In this document: piece after piece, positions 1 through 5,437 of the stretch
How the letters are laid out: each line of letters begins with the position of its first letter
How positions within the stretch are numbered: position 1 is the stretch's first letter
Assembly (NCBI GenBank): GCA_016288175.1
Contig: JAEEYN010000121.1
Coordinates: 1 to 5,462 of the forward strand
Length of the DNA stretch: 5,462 bases
Direction: 5' to 3'
Source: Bacillota bacterium
Lineage (GTDB): Bacteria > Bacillota > Clostridia > Christensenellales > CAG-138
The notes under the pieces: generated by a model
The model's database searches: none
Told to the model about the DNA's origin: nothing
The model's input: only the letters and a program-made list of their open reading frames with translations
Translations under genes and position numbers: made by a program

Positions 1-1146
1 CATGATAAAGCGCGCAAAGCTTCCGCCCAGAGCGTGCTCGCTGTGCTCGTTGTGGGCCTTCTGTTCACGGCGATAACGCTTTCGCTGAGCGGCTTCGTGC
101 CCGCGTGGATGCAGGTCGATCCCGCCGTCCGCCCGCTTGCAGGCGCATATTTCTTCGTACTGTACCTGCCGACCCTGCCGCGAACGGCAACGATCATCTT
201 CGGCACAGTTCTTCGCGCCGCGGGCGATACAAAGACCCCGATGCGCGTGGGCGTGCTTGTTAACATCATCAACGTCGTACTGAATTTCCTTCTCATCTAC
301 GGCCCGAGAACGCTCGATATCTTCGGTTTGAGCATTCCCGTGTGGGGCGCGGGCTGGGGCGTTGTCGGCGCGGCGGCGGCAAGCGCAGTCAGCATCACGG
401 TCGGCGGCGTGCTAATCACGGCGGCGCTGTTCCGCCACAGGGAGATCTCCCCGAAGGGTTATTCGATAAAGCCGGACAAGGCGATCCTTGCGCCGTGCAT
501 GAAGATCGCGTTCCCGAATATGCTGCAGCGCTTCGGCACGAGCCTCGGCTATGTTGCATTCGCCGCGATGATCAATTCGCTCGGCGAGCTTTCGACAGCG
601 GCGCACACCGTCGCGAATACGGTCGAATCCGCGTTCTATGTTCCGGGCTACGGCATGATGGCGGCCGCGGCGACGCTGACGGGCAACGCCATCGGCGCGG
701 AGGATAAGGAAAAACTGCGGGGGCTTGCGAGGATCATGATCCTTTTCGAGGTCCTGCTGATGGTTGTTTCCGGCGCGCTGCTGTTCATTTTCGCGCCGAA
801 CATGGCGGGCCTTTTCAGCCGGGACGGGACGGTGATCGCCCTCGGCAGCACTGTGCTGCGCATGGTGGCCGTTTCCGAACCGATCTACGGCGTGAGCCTC
901 GTTATCGAGGGCATGCTTCAGGGCGCGGGCAAAACGGGGGTGCCGTTCGTGATCAATATGGCCGGCATGTGGGGCGTCCGCATCGTCGGGACCTTTATCT
1001 GCGTACGCCTGCTCGGCATGGGCCTCGTTTCCGCATGGGCATGCATGATCGGGCATAACCTGCTGCTCTTCATCCTGTTCGGCCTGTATTGGCTCCGCGG
1101 GCGATGGAACCCACTGAACGGCCCGCAAAAAGCCGGGAACGCATAA
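1..1146 (+). CDS. MATE-family multidrug/cation antiporter, 5'-truncated by window edge
   Basis: An inner-membrane exporter of the MATE (multi antimicrobial extrusion) family, which expels cationic drugs or metabolites in exchange for Na+ or H+. The frame is open to base 1, giving 381 visible residues; the family is usually about 450, so roughly the first 70-80 residues (about two helices) lie upstream. The GTG at 34 is therefore unlikely to be the true start. Seen: many hydrophobic helices; the family signature LRAAGDTKTPM (visible residues 71-81) followed by an Asn-rich helix, and its pseudo-repeat LQGAGKTGVPF (306-316) in the second half, reflecting the two-bundle architecture. The basic linker near 145-160 separates the bundles. 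The C-terminus ends in a short polar tail. Family call is secure; substrate is unknown. An intrinsic terminator follows at once. It converges on a MarR gene, a class often found near MATE pumps. Confidence 0.93.
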   Translation, partial: HDKARKASAQSVLAVLVVGLLFTAITLSLSGFVPAWMQVDPAVRPLAGAYFFVLYLPTLPRTATIIFGTVLRAAGDTKTPMRVGVLVNIINVVLNFLLIYGPRTLDIFGLSIPVWGAGWGVVGAAAASAVSITVGGVLITAALFRHREISPKGYSIKPDKAILAPCMKIAFPNMLQRFGTSLGYVAFAAMINSLGELSTAAHTVANTVESAFYVPGYGMMAAAATLTGNAIGAEDKEKLRGLARIMILFEVLLMVVSGALLFIFAPNMAGLFSRDGTVIALGSTVLRMVAVSEPIYGVSLVIEGMLQGAGKTGVPFVINMAGMWGVRIVGTFICVRLLGMGLVSAWACMIGHNLLLFILFGLYWLRGRWNPLNGPQKAGNA

Positions 1147-1159
1147 AAAGCCGCATTGG

Positions 1160-1188
1160 GGCCGGATGTTATCATTCGGCCGCTTTTT
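1160..1188 (+). terminator. Intrinsic terminator of the MATE gene
   Basis: A 9-bp stem (GGCCGGATG at 1160-1168 with CATTCGGCC at 1173-1181, one G-T pair) closes a TTAT loop and is followed by GC and five T residues. An upstream AAAAAGC at 1145-1151 could pair with the GCTTTTT to lengthen it. It begins 14 bases after the MATE stop codon. Confidence 0.88.
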
Positions 1189-1434
1189 CGCCTGAACGCA
1201 ATGCTCGTATCAAGGGCGGAGCCGGCGTCGTTTCCGGTATTTTCGGGTTATATGCAAAAGAGGTCCCTTTCGGCGTATCCGCATAAGGATAAACAGCCTC
1301 AAAAGGGATCTTTTCGCGCCAGGCTGCGTTAAAAATGCTTGAAAGACCCTCCGAGTATTCCTGCGCTTTTTGTCTTGCCGGGCACAAAAATCTCCTCTTT
1401 TGAGACGCTTTGGGGTTTTCAACATCAAAAAAGG
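1189..1434. other. Gene-poor intergenic stretch with a structured, repeat-like element
   Basis: No convincing gene is present. The stretch holds a folded palindrome (1256-1314, listed separately) and a conserved-looking sequence up to about 1410. On the minus strand a 71-codon frame (1387 down to 1172, TTG start) is preceded by an AGAGGAG ribosome-site-like sequence at about 1392-1398. That frame runs through the folded palindrome and into the MATE terminator hairpin, which argues against a real gene. The plus-strand translation of the same stretch is broken by stops just after 1284. The layout looks more like a dispersed noncoding intergenic repeat than a gene; I could not verify copy number. 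Confidence 0.45.
1256..1314. repeat. Imperfect palindrome / folded intergenic element
   Basis: Outer arms AAAAGA (1256-1261) and TCTTTT (1309-1314) pair. After a two-base GG bulge the arms continue as TCCCTTT (1264-1270) with AAAGGGA (1302-1308), giving 13 bp in total. Inside, TATCC (1276-1280) pairs with GGATA (1287-1291) around a six-base loop. The result is a nested two-stem fold of about 59 bases. There is no T-tract on either side that would make it an ordinary terminator. It may be a structured RNA part or a mobile palindromic repeat. Confidence 0.6.
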
Positions 1435-1480
1435 AACAGATCCGAGGATGATCGTTATATCCACGGATCTGTTTTATTTT
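1427..1480. terminator. Two-way intrinsic terminator, probably for the MarR transcript
   Basis: A perfect 10-bp stem, AACAGATCCG (1435-1444) with CGGATCTGTT (1464-1473), has an inner GGAT/ATCC pairing in its 19-base loop. On the plus strand it is followed by TTATTTT. On the minus strand it is followed by CC and six T residues (A-run at 1427-1432). It lies about 100 bases beyond the marR stop and is the first strong terminator in that direction. It may also belong to the neighbouring repeat-like element. Confidence 0.75.
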
Positions 1481-1510
1481 AAGGTTTATTTTCTGCCGAA
1501 AACCTGATTC

Positions 1511-1548
1511 TCCTTATGCGGATGCGCCGTTTCGGCGGGATCTTTTTT
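1511..1548. repeat. Inverted partial second copy of the intergenic repeat core
   Basis: TCCTTATGCGGAT at 1511-1523 is the exact reverse complement of 1277-1289 in the folded element. The similarity continues loosely: both copies run on into GCGCCG/ACGCCG, then a G-rich step, then CT and a T-run. On the plus strand the second copy can also fold as CGCCG-TTT-CGGCG followed after a few bases by six T residues, a weak terminator-like shape facing marR. The 13-base exact match over a 235-base separation suggests a duplicated, inverted unit. Confidence 0.5.
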
Positions 1549-1576
1549 CATTGCTTACTGTAATTTTGGACCCGGA

Positions 1577-2290
1577 TCACTCTTCGTCAGGCCTGCCGCC
1601 GCGGGGCTTGCCGTGGCAGCCGCATTCGCCGCGGGCGCCGAATTCGCCGTGAGGACCGTGCGGACCGCACATGCCGCGGGGACCGTGAGGACCGCGGGGA
1701 CCGAAATCGCAGTGCGGACCGTGCGGCCCGTGATGACCGTGCGGGCCGTGATGGCCGGGGAAGCGGGTCTCCCAATCGGCGTGGATCTTCTCAAGAAGGG
1801 CAAGCAGCGATTCCTGCTCCTCCGAAGTCAGGCAGGTGAACATATCCTCGCGCTGCATGCCGCGCTTTTCGGCCGATTCGGCGGCGAGCGCCGCGCCGGC
1901 TTCGGTCAGACTGACGTCGACGGTCCTGCGGTCGGCCTCGTTCTGCGTGCGGGCGATGAGCCCCGCGTTCTCGAGCTTCGAGAGGATCTCGCTCGCGGAG
2001 CCGGGGCGGATGCCCAACTGCTCCGTCAGCTCCCTCTGGGTAAGCGTGCCCTGCTCTTTCAGCATGAACAGGATGCGCTTCTGGCCGGCCTTCTGCTCGA
2101 ACTGCGAGCGCATGGTGTGGCTCATGTACCGAAGATTGATCATCAGCTTATCGCCGACGCTTGCTTCCCGGTAGAGCTGCATGAACCTTTCGCGGCGATC
2201 CTCGCAGCGGCCGCGCATCTCCTCGCCCCCGCAGCGGGGACCGTTTTCGCCAAAGTGTCTGCATTCATGAAAACTCTCTTTATTACACAT
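1577..2290 (-). CDS. MarR-family transcriptional repressor with Cys/His N-terminus and His/Gly/Pro-rich tail
   Basis: A DNA-binding winged-helix regulator of the MarR family, which acts as a dimer and usually represses its own gene and a nearby efflux or stress gene until a ligand binds. The 237 residues divide into three parts. Residues 1-30 are rich in Cys and His (C2, H9, C10, H12, C20, C29). Residues about 33-172 form the MarR domain: the helix-turn-helix around TQRELTEQLGIRPGSASEIL (84-103), then the wing with the family signature DRRTVDVSLTEAG (120-132). Residues 179-230 form a low-complexity Gly-Pro-His/Arg tail with 11 His and 4 Cys. MarR proteins are normally about 140-160 residues, so the two ends are additions. 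The ATG at 2290 is chosen because a full AAGGAGGT site sits 8 bases upstream. It has its own promoter flanked by paired operators, so autoregulation is likely. Metal or redox sensing by the ends is inference only. Confidence 0.93.
   Translation of the reverse strand: MCNKESFHECRHFGENGPRCGGEEMRGRCEDRRERFMQLYREASVGDKLMINLRYMSHTMRSQFEQKAGQKRILFMLKEQGTLTQRELTEQLGIRPGSASEILSKLENAGLIARTQNEADRRTVDVSLTEAGAALAAESAEKRGMQREDMFTCLTSEEQESLLALLEKIHADWETRFPGHHGPHGHHGPHGPHCDFGPRGPHGPRGMCGPHGPHGEFGARGECGCHGKPRGGRPDEE
1646..1756 (-). repeat. In-gene tandem-like GPH/GPR codon repeat
   Basis: This DNA encodes residues 179-215 of the MarR protein as repeated Gly-Pro-His or Gly-Pro-Arg triplets, giving a loose 9-base period (plus-strand units such as GGACCGTGC and GGGCCGTGA). 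The units are imperfect and in frame. Such tracts commonly change length by slippage, so tail length may vary among relatives. Confidence 0.7.
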
Positions 2291-2298
2291 ATCGAATT

Positions 2299-2306
2299 AC
2301 CTCCTT
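2299..2306 (-). promoter_or_regulatory. Ribosome binding site of marR
   Basis: Read on the minus strand this is AAGGAGGT, a full match to the anti-Shine-Dalgarno, 8 bases before the ATG at 2290. It fixes the start codon and so confirms that the Cys/His N-terminus is translated. Confidence 0.9.
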
Positions 2307-2329
2307 ATTTATTAGGTACCTAAATAATA
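2306..2329. promoter_or_regulatory. Operator O1 for the MarR protein, at the transcription start
   Basis: The perfect 12-bp palindrome TTAGGTACCTAA (2312-2323) sits in a wider 24-base imperfect palindrome with ten of twelve positions paired. TTAG-N4-CTAA has the same half-sites as the known SlyA (MarR-family) consensus TTAGCAAGCTAA. It lies directly downstream of the -10 box, over the expected start of transcription, where bound repressor would block the polymerase. Confidence 0.8.
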
Positions 2330-2352
2330 TCACGTCGAAAATCATTTGTCAA
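2324..2352 (-). promoter_or_regulatory. marR promoter (consensus sigma-A)
   Basis: On the minus strand, TTGACA (complement of 2347-2352) is separated by exactly 17 bases from TATTAT (complement of 2324-2329). The leader would be about 25-30 bases. The strength of this promoter, with operators on both sides, fits a tightly repressed autoregulated gene. Confidence 0.88.
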
Positions 2353-2366
2353 GGTACCTAACAAAT
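2344..2366. promoter_or_regulatory. Operator O2 for the MarR protein, over the -35 box
   Basis: AGGTACCTAA (2352-2361) repeats the ten bases at 2314-2323 exactly, in the same orientation and 38 bases away. The core AGGTACCT is palindromic, and flanking arms ATTTGT (2344-2349) and ACAAAT (2361-2366) add further dyad symmetry, offset by half a base. The site overlaps the -35 box (2347-2352). It is a weaker palindrome than O1. Confidence 0.72.
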
Positions 2367-2428
2367 ATTTTTTTAAAATTTATGCGGGAGCGGTCTGCCG
2401 ATAAGGCTTCGGTTTAAAACGGGATCTC

Positions 2429-2471
2429 AAAAGAAAACAGGGCTGCGCCATCTGCACAGCCCCTGATTTTT
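2429..2471 (-). terminator. Terminator of the DUF4037 operon
   Basis: GGGCTGCGC (2440-2448) pairs with GCACAGCCC (2454-2462) with one mismatch, around a CATCT loop. On the minus strand the stem is followed by TGTTTTCTTTT. On the plus strand it is followed by CTGATTTTT, so it could work in both directions. It begins about 50 bases after the stop of the 112-residue gene and separates that operon from the marR promoter. Confidence 0.78.
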
Positions 2472-2513
2472 CCGGATCATTGCCCGCAGAGACGGAGGAA
2501 AGCGTTTTTGCTT

Positions 2514-2852
2514 TCATTCGCCGCGGCGCCGGTCTTTTTTCCCTTTCTTTTCCTGCTCCCGGACCGCTTTTTCCATCGTTTCGATCGCTTCCCCGTCCCA
2601 GACCGTTCGCTCGGGGCCGAGCGTTCCGTACATCGTATTTTCGAACGAATATGCTATCTTCCCGGTCCGGATCAGCCTATCGTTGTCGTTATCGTCGGCA
2701 AAAGTGCCGAGCCGGCCAAAGATATCCTCGGTAATCTCGTAATCGTACTGCTCGCGTCCCTCGCGGCTCGTGTACATGATCTCCGCAAAGTACCGCCCCG
2801 TTTCGGGGTCAAAGTACGCCGTCCAGTTATTGCCCTGCTTTTTCGTTTTCAT
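2514..2852 (-). CDS. Hypothetical 112-residue protein, second gene of the DUF4037 operon
   Basis: I do not recognise a family. The protein is soluble-looking, with no signal peptide or membrane helix. It is rich in aromatic and acidic residues in the first 70 (WTAYFDPETGRYFAEIMY at 10-27; a D/N-rich stretch FADDNDNDRL at 51-60) and ends in a Lys/Arg/Glu-rich tail (94-112) likely to be helical or disordered. The first part could form a small beta-rich domain. The gene starts 6 bases after the DUF4037 stop codon, and its ribosome site overlaps that stop, so the two are probably translationally coupled and work in one process. An intrinsic terminator follows. Coding is supported by this arrangement and by codon use like the neighbours, but function is unknown. 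Confidence 0.75.
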   Translation of the reverse strand: MKTKKQGNNWTAYFDPETGRYFAEIMYTSREGREQYDYEITEDIFGRLGTFADDNDNDRLIRTGKIAYSFENTMYGTLGPERTVWDGEAIETMEKAVREQEKKGKKDRRRGE

Positions 2853-2858
2853 ATCGGT

Positions 2859-2867
2859 TCACCCCTT
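2859..2867 (-). promoter_or_regulatory. Ribosome site of the 112-residue gene, overlapping the upstream stop codon
   Basis: Read on the minus strand as AAGGGGTGA: the purine-rich AAGGGG lies 9 bases before the ATG at 2852, and its last bases run into the TGA that ends the DUF4037 gene. A ribosome ending the first gene would be placed on the start of the second. Confidence 0.7.
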
Positions 2868-3797
2868 GAGGACCTCGTCGACATGGGTCTCGAGATACCG
2901 CCCCCGGACCCGGATCAGCCCGCTTTCTGCGAGCATCACCTCGATTTCGGACGCGATCTCCTCCGAAAGGGAGACGATCCTGTCCTTGTAGTTCAATCGG
3001 TTCGGCAGATACTTCGTCCCTTTCCAGGCCTCGGGGCGGAGAGGTTCACGGGAAAGCTCGAGGAGCTTCGCCGCGAAGCCGCCCTCCGCATCCAGCTCCG
3101 AGAGCGCGCGGAAAGTCCATTTATAATAGGGCGGGTACTCCCTTTTCAAAAGGAAGAACAGCTCCATCGCGGAGCTAAGCCCCTTTGCCCTGCAAAGCTC
3201 CGCCGCCACGGTATCGCCCCGCGTCATGCAGCGCGAGTAATTCACCTGGAAGGCGGAAGCGTATTCGTGCAGCTGTCGGGCGAGCCGCATCCTCCGAACA
3301 CGGTCGGGATAGTAGCCCATGAGATACTGCCTGAACGCGGTGAAAACGCCGGGATCGTCCCTGAAGACCTCTCCGTTCGTCGCGGTTTTGAGGCAGGAAT
3401 GATCGAGCGCGAGCCACTGCTCCTCCGAAAGCCGCGGGGTCTCCGCGTCGCATTCGATGTTCAGGATATTGGAATAAAACCTGCGGACCGTCATAACGCC
3501 CCTGCGCTCCCGAAGCCGCTCCGTGAAATACGCCCGTTCCGCGCTGTCCACAAGCTCGTTGTAGGCAATGGAGAGCAGGTTCCCGAAGCGGGCCATGTCC
3601 GCATCGGTGAGCCAAAGGCAAACGCCCGTACCGAAATCGTGGTCGCGGGAGATCTCGTCGTCATAGCCGAAGCAGTCCGAGCCCTCGCCGACGATCCCGA
3701 CCGCGATGCGGTCCTCGTATTCCGGAAACTTTTCGTGTATCATGCCGGCGACGAACTGCTCGTAGAACCGCCTGTTTTTTTCAATTACGCTCTTCAT
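2859..3797 (-). CDS. DUF4037-family nucleotidyltransferase-like protein
   Basis: A 312-residue cytosolic protein of the DUF4037 family. The N-terminal part carries the family signature from residue 37 to 56: GEGSDCFGYDDEISRDHDFG. The GSD (39-41) and the later DHD (52-54) resemble the GS...DxD metal/nucleotide motif of the polymerase-beta-type nucleotidyltransferase fold, so nucleotide transfer is plausible, but no substrate is known to me. The remainder is mostly helical, with a conserved-looking NGEVFRDDPG (141-150) and YPPYYKW (221-227). The frame stays open upstream to 3923, but I choose the ATG at 3797: the -35 box of a good promoter lies at 3858-3863, so the longer form would begin before its own transcript. 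The ribosome site (AAAGG-type) is weak. It is the first gene of an operon with the downstream 112-residue gene. Confidence 0.87.
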   Translation of the reverse strand: MKSVIEKNRRFYEQFVAGMIHEKFPEYEDRIAVGIVGEGSDCFGYDDEISRDHDFGTGVCLWLTDADMARFGNLLSIAYNELVDSAERAYFTERLRERRGVMTVRRFYSNILNIECDAETPRLSEEQWLALDHSCLKTATNGEVFRDDPGVFTAFRQYLMGYYPDRVRRMRLARQLHEYASAFQVNYSRCMTRGDTVAAELCRAKGLSSAMELFFLLKREYPPYYKWTFRALSELDAEGGFAAKLLELSREPLRPEAWKGTKYLPNRLNYKDRIVSLSEEIASEIEVMLAESGLIRVRGRYLETHVDEVLKG

Positions 3798-3834
3798 TTG
3801 CCTTTGCCTTTGTCTGTATGCTTTTTTCGGTATT

Positions 3835-3863
3835 ATTTTACCATATCCGCGGCCTTGTTTCAA
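3835..3863 (-). promoter_or_regulatory. Promoter of the DUF4037 operon
   Basis: On the minus strand, TTGAAA (complement of 3858-3863) stands 17 bases from TAAAAT (complement of 3835-3840). Transcription would start near 3828, leaving a leader of about 30 bases before the ATG at 3797. It lies just past the terminator of the upstream peptidase gene. Confidence 0.78.
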
Positions 3864-3871
3864 CGCCCGGG

Positions 3872-3912
3872 AAACGAAAAGGCCGCTGTCCGCGACCGGC
3901 AGGACAGCAGCC
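3872..3912 (-). terminator. Terminator of the Xaa-Pro aminopeptidase gene
   Basis: GGCCGCTGTCC (3881-3891) pairs with GGACAGCAGCC (3902-3912) over 11 positions with one mismatch, closing a 10-base loop. On the minus strand it is followed by TTTTCGTTT. It lies about 50 bases past the peptidase stop and just ahead of the next promoter. Confidence 0.8.
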
Positions 3913-3960
3913 CGATCATTCATTCCGATTCATGCCCGGCCCGGAGCGGGCAGAGCGCTT

Positions 3961-5190
3961 TTATGCCATAAACGCTTCGATCGCGTCCGGGTCCTTGATG
4001 ATATCCTTCGAGAGGACCTCGCACCCGTCCTCGGTGATCAGAAGATCGTCCTCGATGCGGATGCCGATCTCCTCTTCGTCGACGTAGAGCCCGGGCTCGT
4101 TGCTGATGATCCAGCCAGGCTTCAGCGTGTCGCCGACAATGGAGATATCGTGCACGTCGATGCCGATCGCGTGGCTCACGCCGTGCATATAGTATTTGCC
4201 GACCTCGGAAACGTCCGCGATCTTGCCCATCGCGACAAGACCCTCGCCGAGGACTTTTTTGGCGATATCGTTGAGATCCCGCGTCGTGACGCCGGGCTTC
4301 GCGGCCGCGGCGACCGCCTCGTTCGCCTTCAGGACCAGCTCGTAGAATTCGCGCTGCCTCGGGCTGAATTTGCCGTTCGCGGGATAGGTCCTCGTGATAT
4401 CGCTGCAGTAGTTTTCGTATTTGACGCCGAGGTCCAGCAGGATCAGCGAGCCGTCCTTCACCTCGCAGTGGTTCGTGCCGTAGTGCATCATGCAGCCGTT
4501 GATGCCGGAGCCGGCGATCGTCGGGAACGACTGACGGCGGGCGCCGAGTTTTCGGCAGGTATACTCAAAATCCGCCTGGACCTGATATTCCATCATGCCG
4601 GGTTTGAGGTTCTTCATCACGAATTCGAGGCCCTGACGGGTGATATCCACCGCTTTGCGGACGCTTTCGACCTCGTCCGCGTCCTTCTGCTCCCGCAGGG
4701 GCACGCAGGCCGTATGCAGATCCTTCAGAACAACGAAGGGATAAGCCTTTTTGAACCTTTCCGCCATCACGAGATTATAGTCCGGAAGGTCGCTCATCCG
4801 GCAGCGGTACATATCGAAATACGCCCGCTCCACGCGGAATCTGCTCATAAAGCCGCTGATCGCAGACTCGATGCTGTCCGTATAGCGCACGTCCTCGATT
4901 CCCGAGATTGCCCGGACCTCCTCCTTGGTGGGCATCTTGCCCGTCCACCTTTCGGCCAGCGGCTGAGGCTCCTCGATGAAAAGGACCTCCTGGGTCTTGT
5001 CCGCCGTTTTATAGGCGAGCAGCGCCGTGCCTTCGCGCTCGAGGCCCGTCAGATAGAAATACTGGCTGTTGACAGCGAAATCGTAATAATCGTCCTCGTT
5101 GGCGTGGATGGGGATGCCGGCATAGGCGATCACCAAAGTGTTTTCCTCTAAAGTCCGATACAGTTTTTCCCTGTGCTCTTTGAATGACAT
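3961..5190 (-). CDS. pepP: Xaa-Pro aminopeptidase (aminopeptidase P, peptidase family M24)
   Basis: A cytosolic metallopeptidase that removes an N-terminal residue preceding proline, used in peptide turnover. At 409 residues it has a normal length for the bacterial family. Residues about 1-160 form the creatinase/prolidase-like N-terminal domain, including the DYYDFAVNSQYFYLTGL stretch (34-50). Residues about 170-390 form the pita-bread catalytic domain. The five di-metal (Mn-type) ligands are all visible by alignment to E. coli PepP: D253 (LLDLG), D264 (YCSDITR), H340 (HGVSHAIG), E365 (SNEPGLYV) and E380 (IRIEDD). The supporting histidines H236 (MMHYGTN) and H347 (DVHD) are also present. The ATG at 5190 is preceded by GAAAGGT 10 bases upstream. 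Promoter and terminator are both visible, so it appears monocistronic. The neighbouring efp often seen with this gene in Bacillota is not within the window. The symbol assumes orthology to PepP rather than another M24B member. Confidence 0.94.
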   Translation of the reverse strand: MSFKEHREKLYRTLEENTLVIAYAGIPIHANEDDYYDFAVNSQYFYLTGLEREGTALLAYKTADKTQEVLFIEEPQPLAERWTGKMPTKEEVRAISGIEDVRYTDSIESAISGFMSRFRVERAYFDMYRCRMSDLPDYNLVMAERFKKAYPFVVLKDLHTACVPLREQKDADEVESVRKAVDITRQGLEFVMKNLKPGMMEYQVQADFEYTCRKLGARRQSFPTIAGSGINGCMMHYGTNHCEVKDGSLILLDLGVKYENYCSDITRTYPANGKFSPRQREFYELVLKANEAVAAAAKPGVTTRDLNDIAKKVLGEGLVAMGKIADVSEVGKYYMHGVSHAIGIDVHDISIVGDTLKPGWIISNEPGLYVDEEEIGIRIEDDLLITEDGCEVLSKDIIKDPDAIEAFMA

Positions 5191-5229
5191 GATGTTTCCG
5201 ACCTTTCTTTGATGCTGTGAGGCTTAGAC

Positions 5230-5253
5230 GGATCTTCGTAAAATCGAAGACCC
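5230..5253 (-). other. Stem-loop in the pepP leader
   Basis: TCTTCG (5233-5238) pairs with CGAAGA (5245-5250) around TAAAAT. After one mismatch, two more G-C pairs (5230-5231 with 5252-5253) extend it. It lies mid-way in a leader of about 90 bases and has no following T-tract on the minus strand, so it is not an obvious attenuator. It may affect mRNA stability; its function is unknown. Confidence 0.45.
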
Positions 5254-5288
5254 GCCCGCCCTTCACAGGCATCGGATTTTGCTTCTCA

Positions 5289-5317
5289 ATATTACCACAT
5301 TCCGTGCGGTTTGACAA
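5289..5317 (-). promoter_or_regulatory. pepP promoter
   Basis: On the minus strand, TTGTCA (complement of 5312-5317) stands 17 bases from TAATAT (complement of 5289-5294). Transcription would start near 5282, giving a leader of about 90 bases to the ATG at 5190. Confidence 0.8.
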
Positions 5318-5360
5318 TCGGTTATTGGCGAAAACATCTTCTATGCCGATCAAACAAAGG

Positions 5361-5389
5361 TTTATGCAAGCCGGATTTTCTGCTATAAT
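5361..5389 (+). promoter_or_regulatory. Rightward extended -10 promoter for a gene beyond the window
   Basis: A perfect TATAAT (5384-5389) preceded by TGC makes an extended -10 box; 17 bases upstream lies only a poor -35 (TTTATG, 5361-5366). Transcription would start near 5396. It diverges from the pepP promoter. The final bases of the window (ATATGGAG) could be either a start codon or the beginning of a ribosome site; the gene itself lies outside. Confidence 0.7.
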
Positions 5390-5402
5390 GTAAGTATGAT
5401 CT

Positions 5403-5437
5403 ATCCTGCAGAGGACATGTGATTAAGAAAACAGGAT
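5403..5437 (+). other. Possible stem in the leader of the off-window gene
   Basis: ATCCTG (5403-5408) is the reverse complement of CAGGAT (5432-5437), with TC/GA able to extend it past one mismatch. It falls just after the predicted transcription start. The loop is 23 bases, so the stem is weak and could be chance. Confidence 0.3.

Noticed and set aside
34..36. GTG as the start of the MATE gene
   Set aside because: The frame is open to the window edge and the family needs about 70-80 more N-terminal residues; no ribosome site is seen.
1646..1756. CRISPR-like or satellite repeat
   Set aside because: The 9-base units are imperfect, have no spacers, and stay in the marR reading frame; they encode the His-rich tail.
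1613..2323. 236-codon plus-strand frame opposite marR
   Set aside because: It is antisense to the MarR gene and contains the complement of the GPH repeat. The MarR strand has promoter, ribosome site and domain signature.
3798..3923. 42-codon N-terminal extension of the DUF4037 protein
   Set aside because: The promoter -35 and -10 boxes at 3835-3863 lie inside it, and the added sequence is unlike the family. The ATG at 3797 fits the usual N-terminus.
3933..3950. GC hairpin (GCCCG/CGGGC) right after the peptidase gene
   Set aside because: It has no T-tract on either strand; the stem at 3881-3912 with TTTTCGTTT is the better terminator.
2508..3971. 487-codon open frame on the plus strand
   Set aside because: It lies opposite the DUF4037 operon, its product is Arg/Pro/His-rich without any recognisable family, and it runs through the promoter and terminators of real minus-strand genes. 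It is a shadow caused by GC-rich codon use.
4150..5151. 333-codon open frame on the plus strand
   Set aside because: It is antisense to the well-supported Xaa-Pro aminopeptidase, whose catalytic residues are all present on the other strand.
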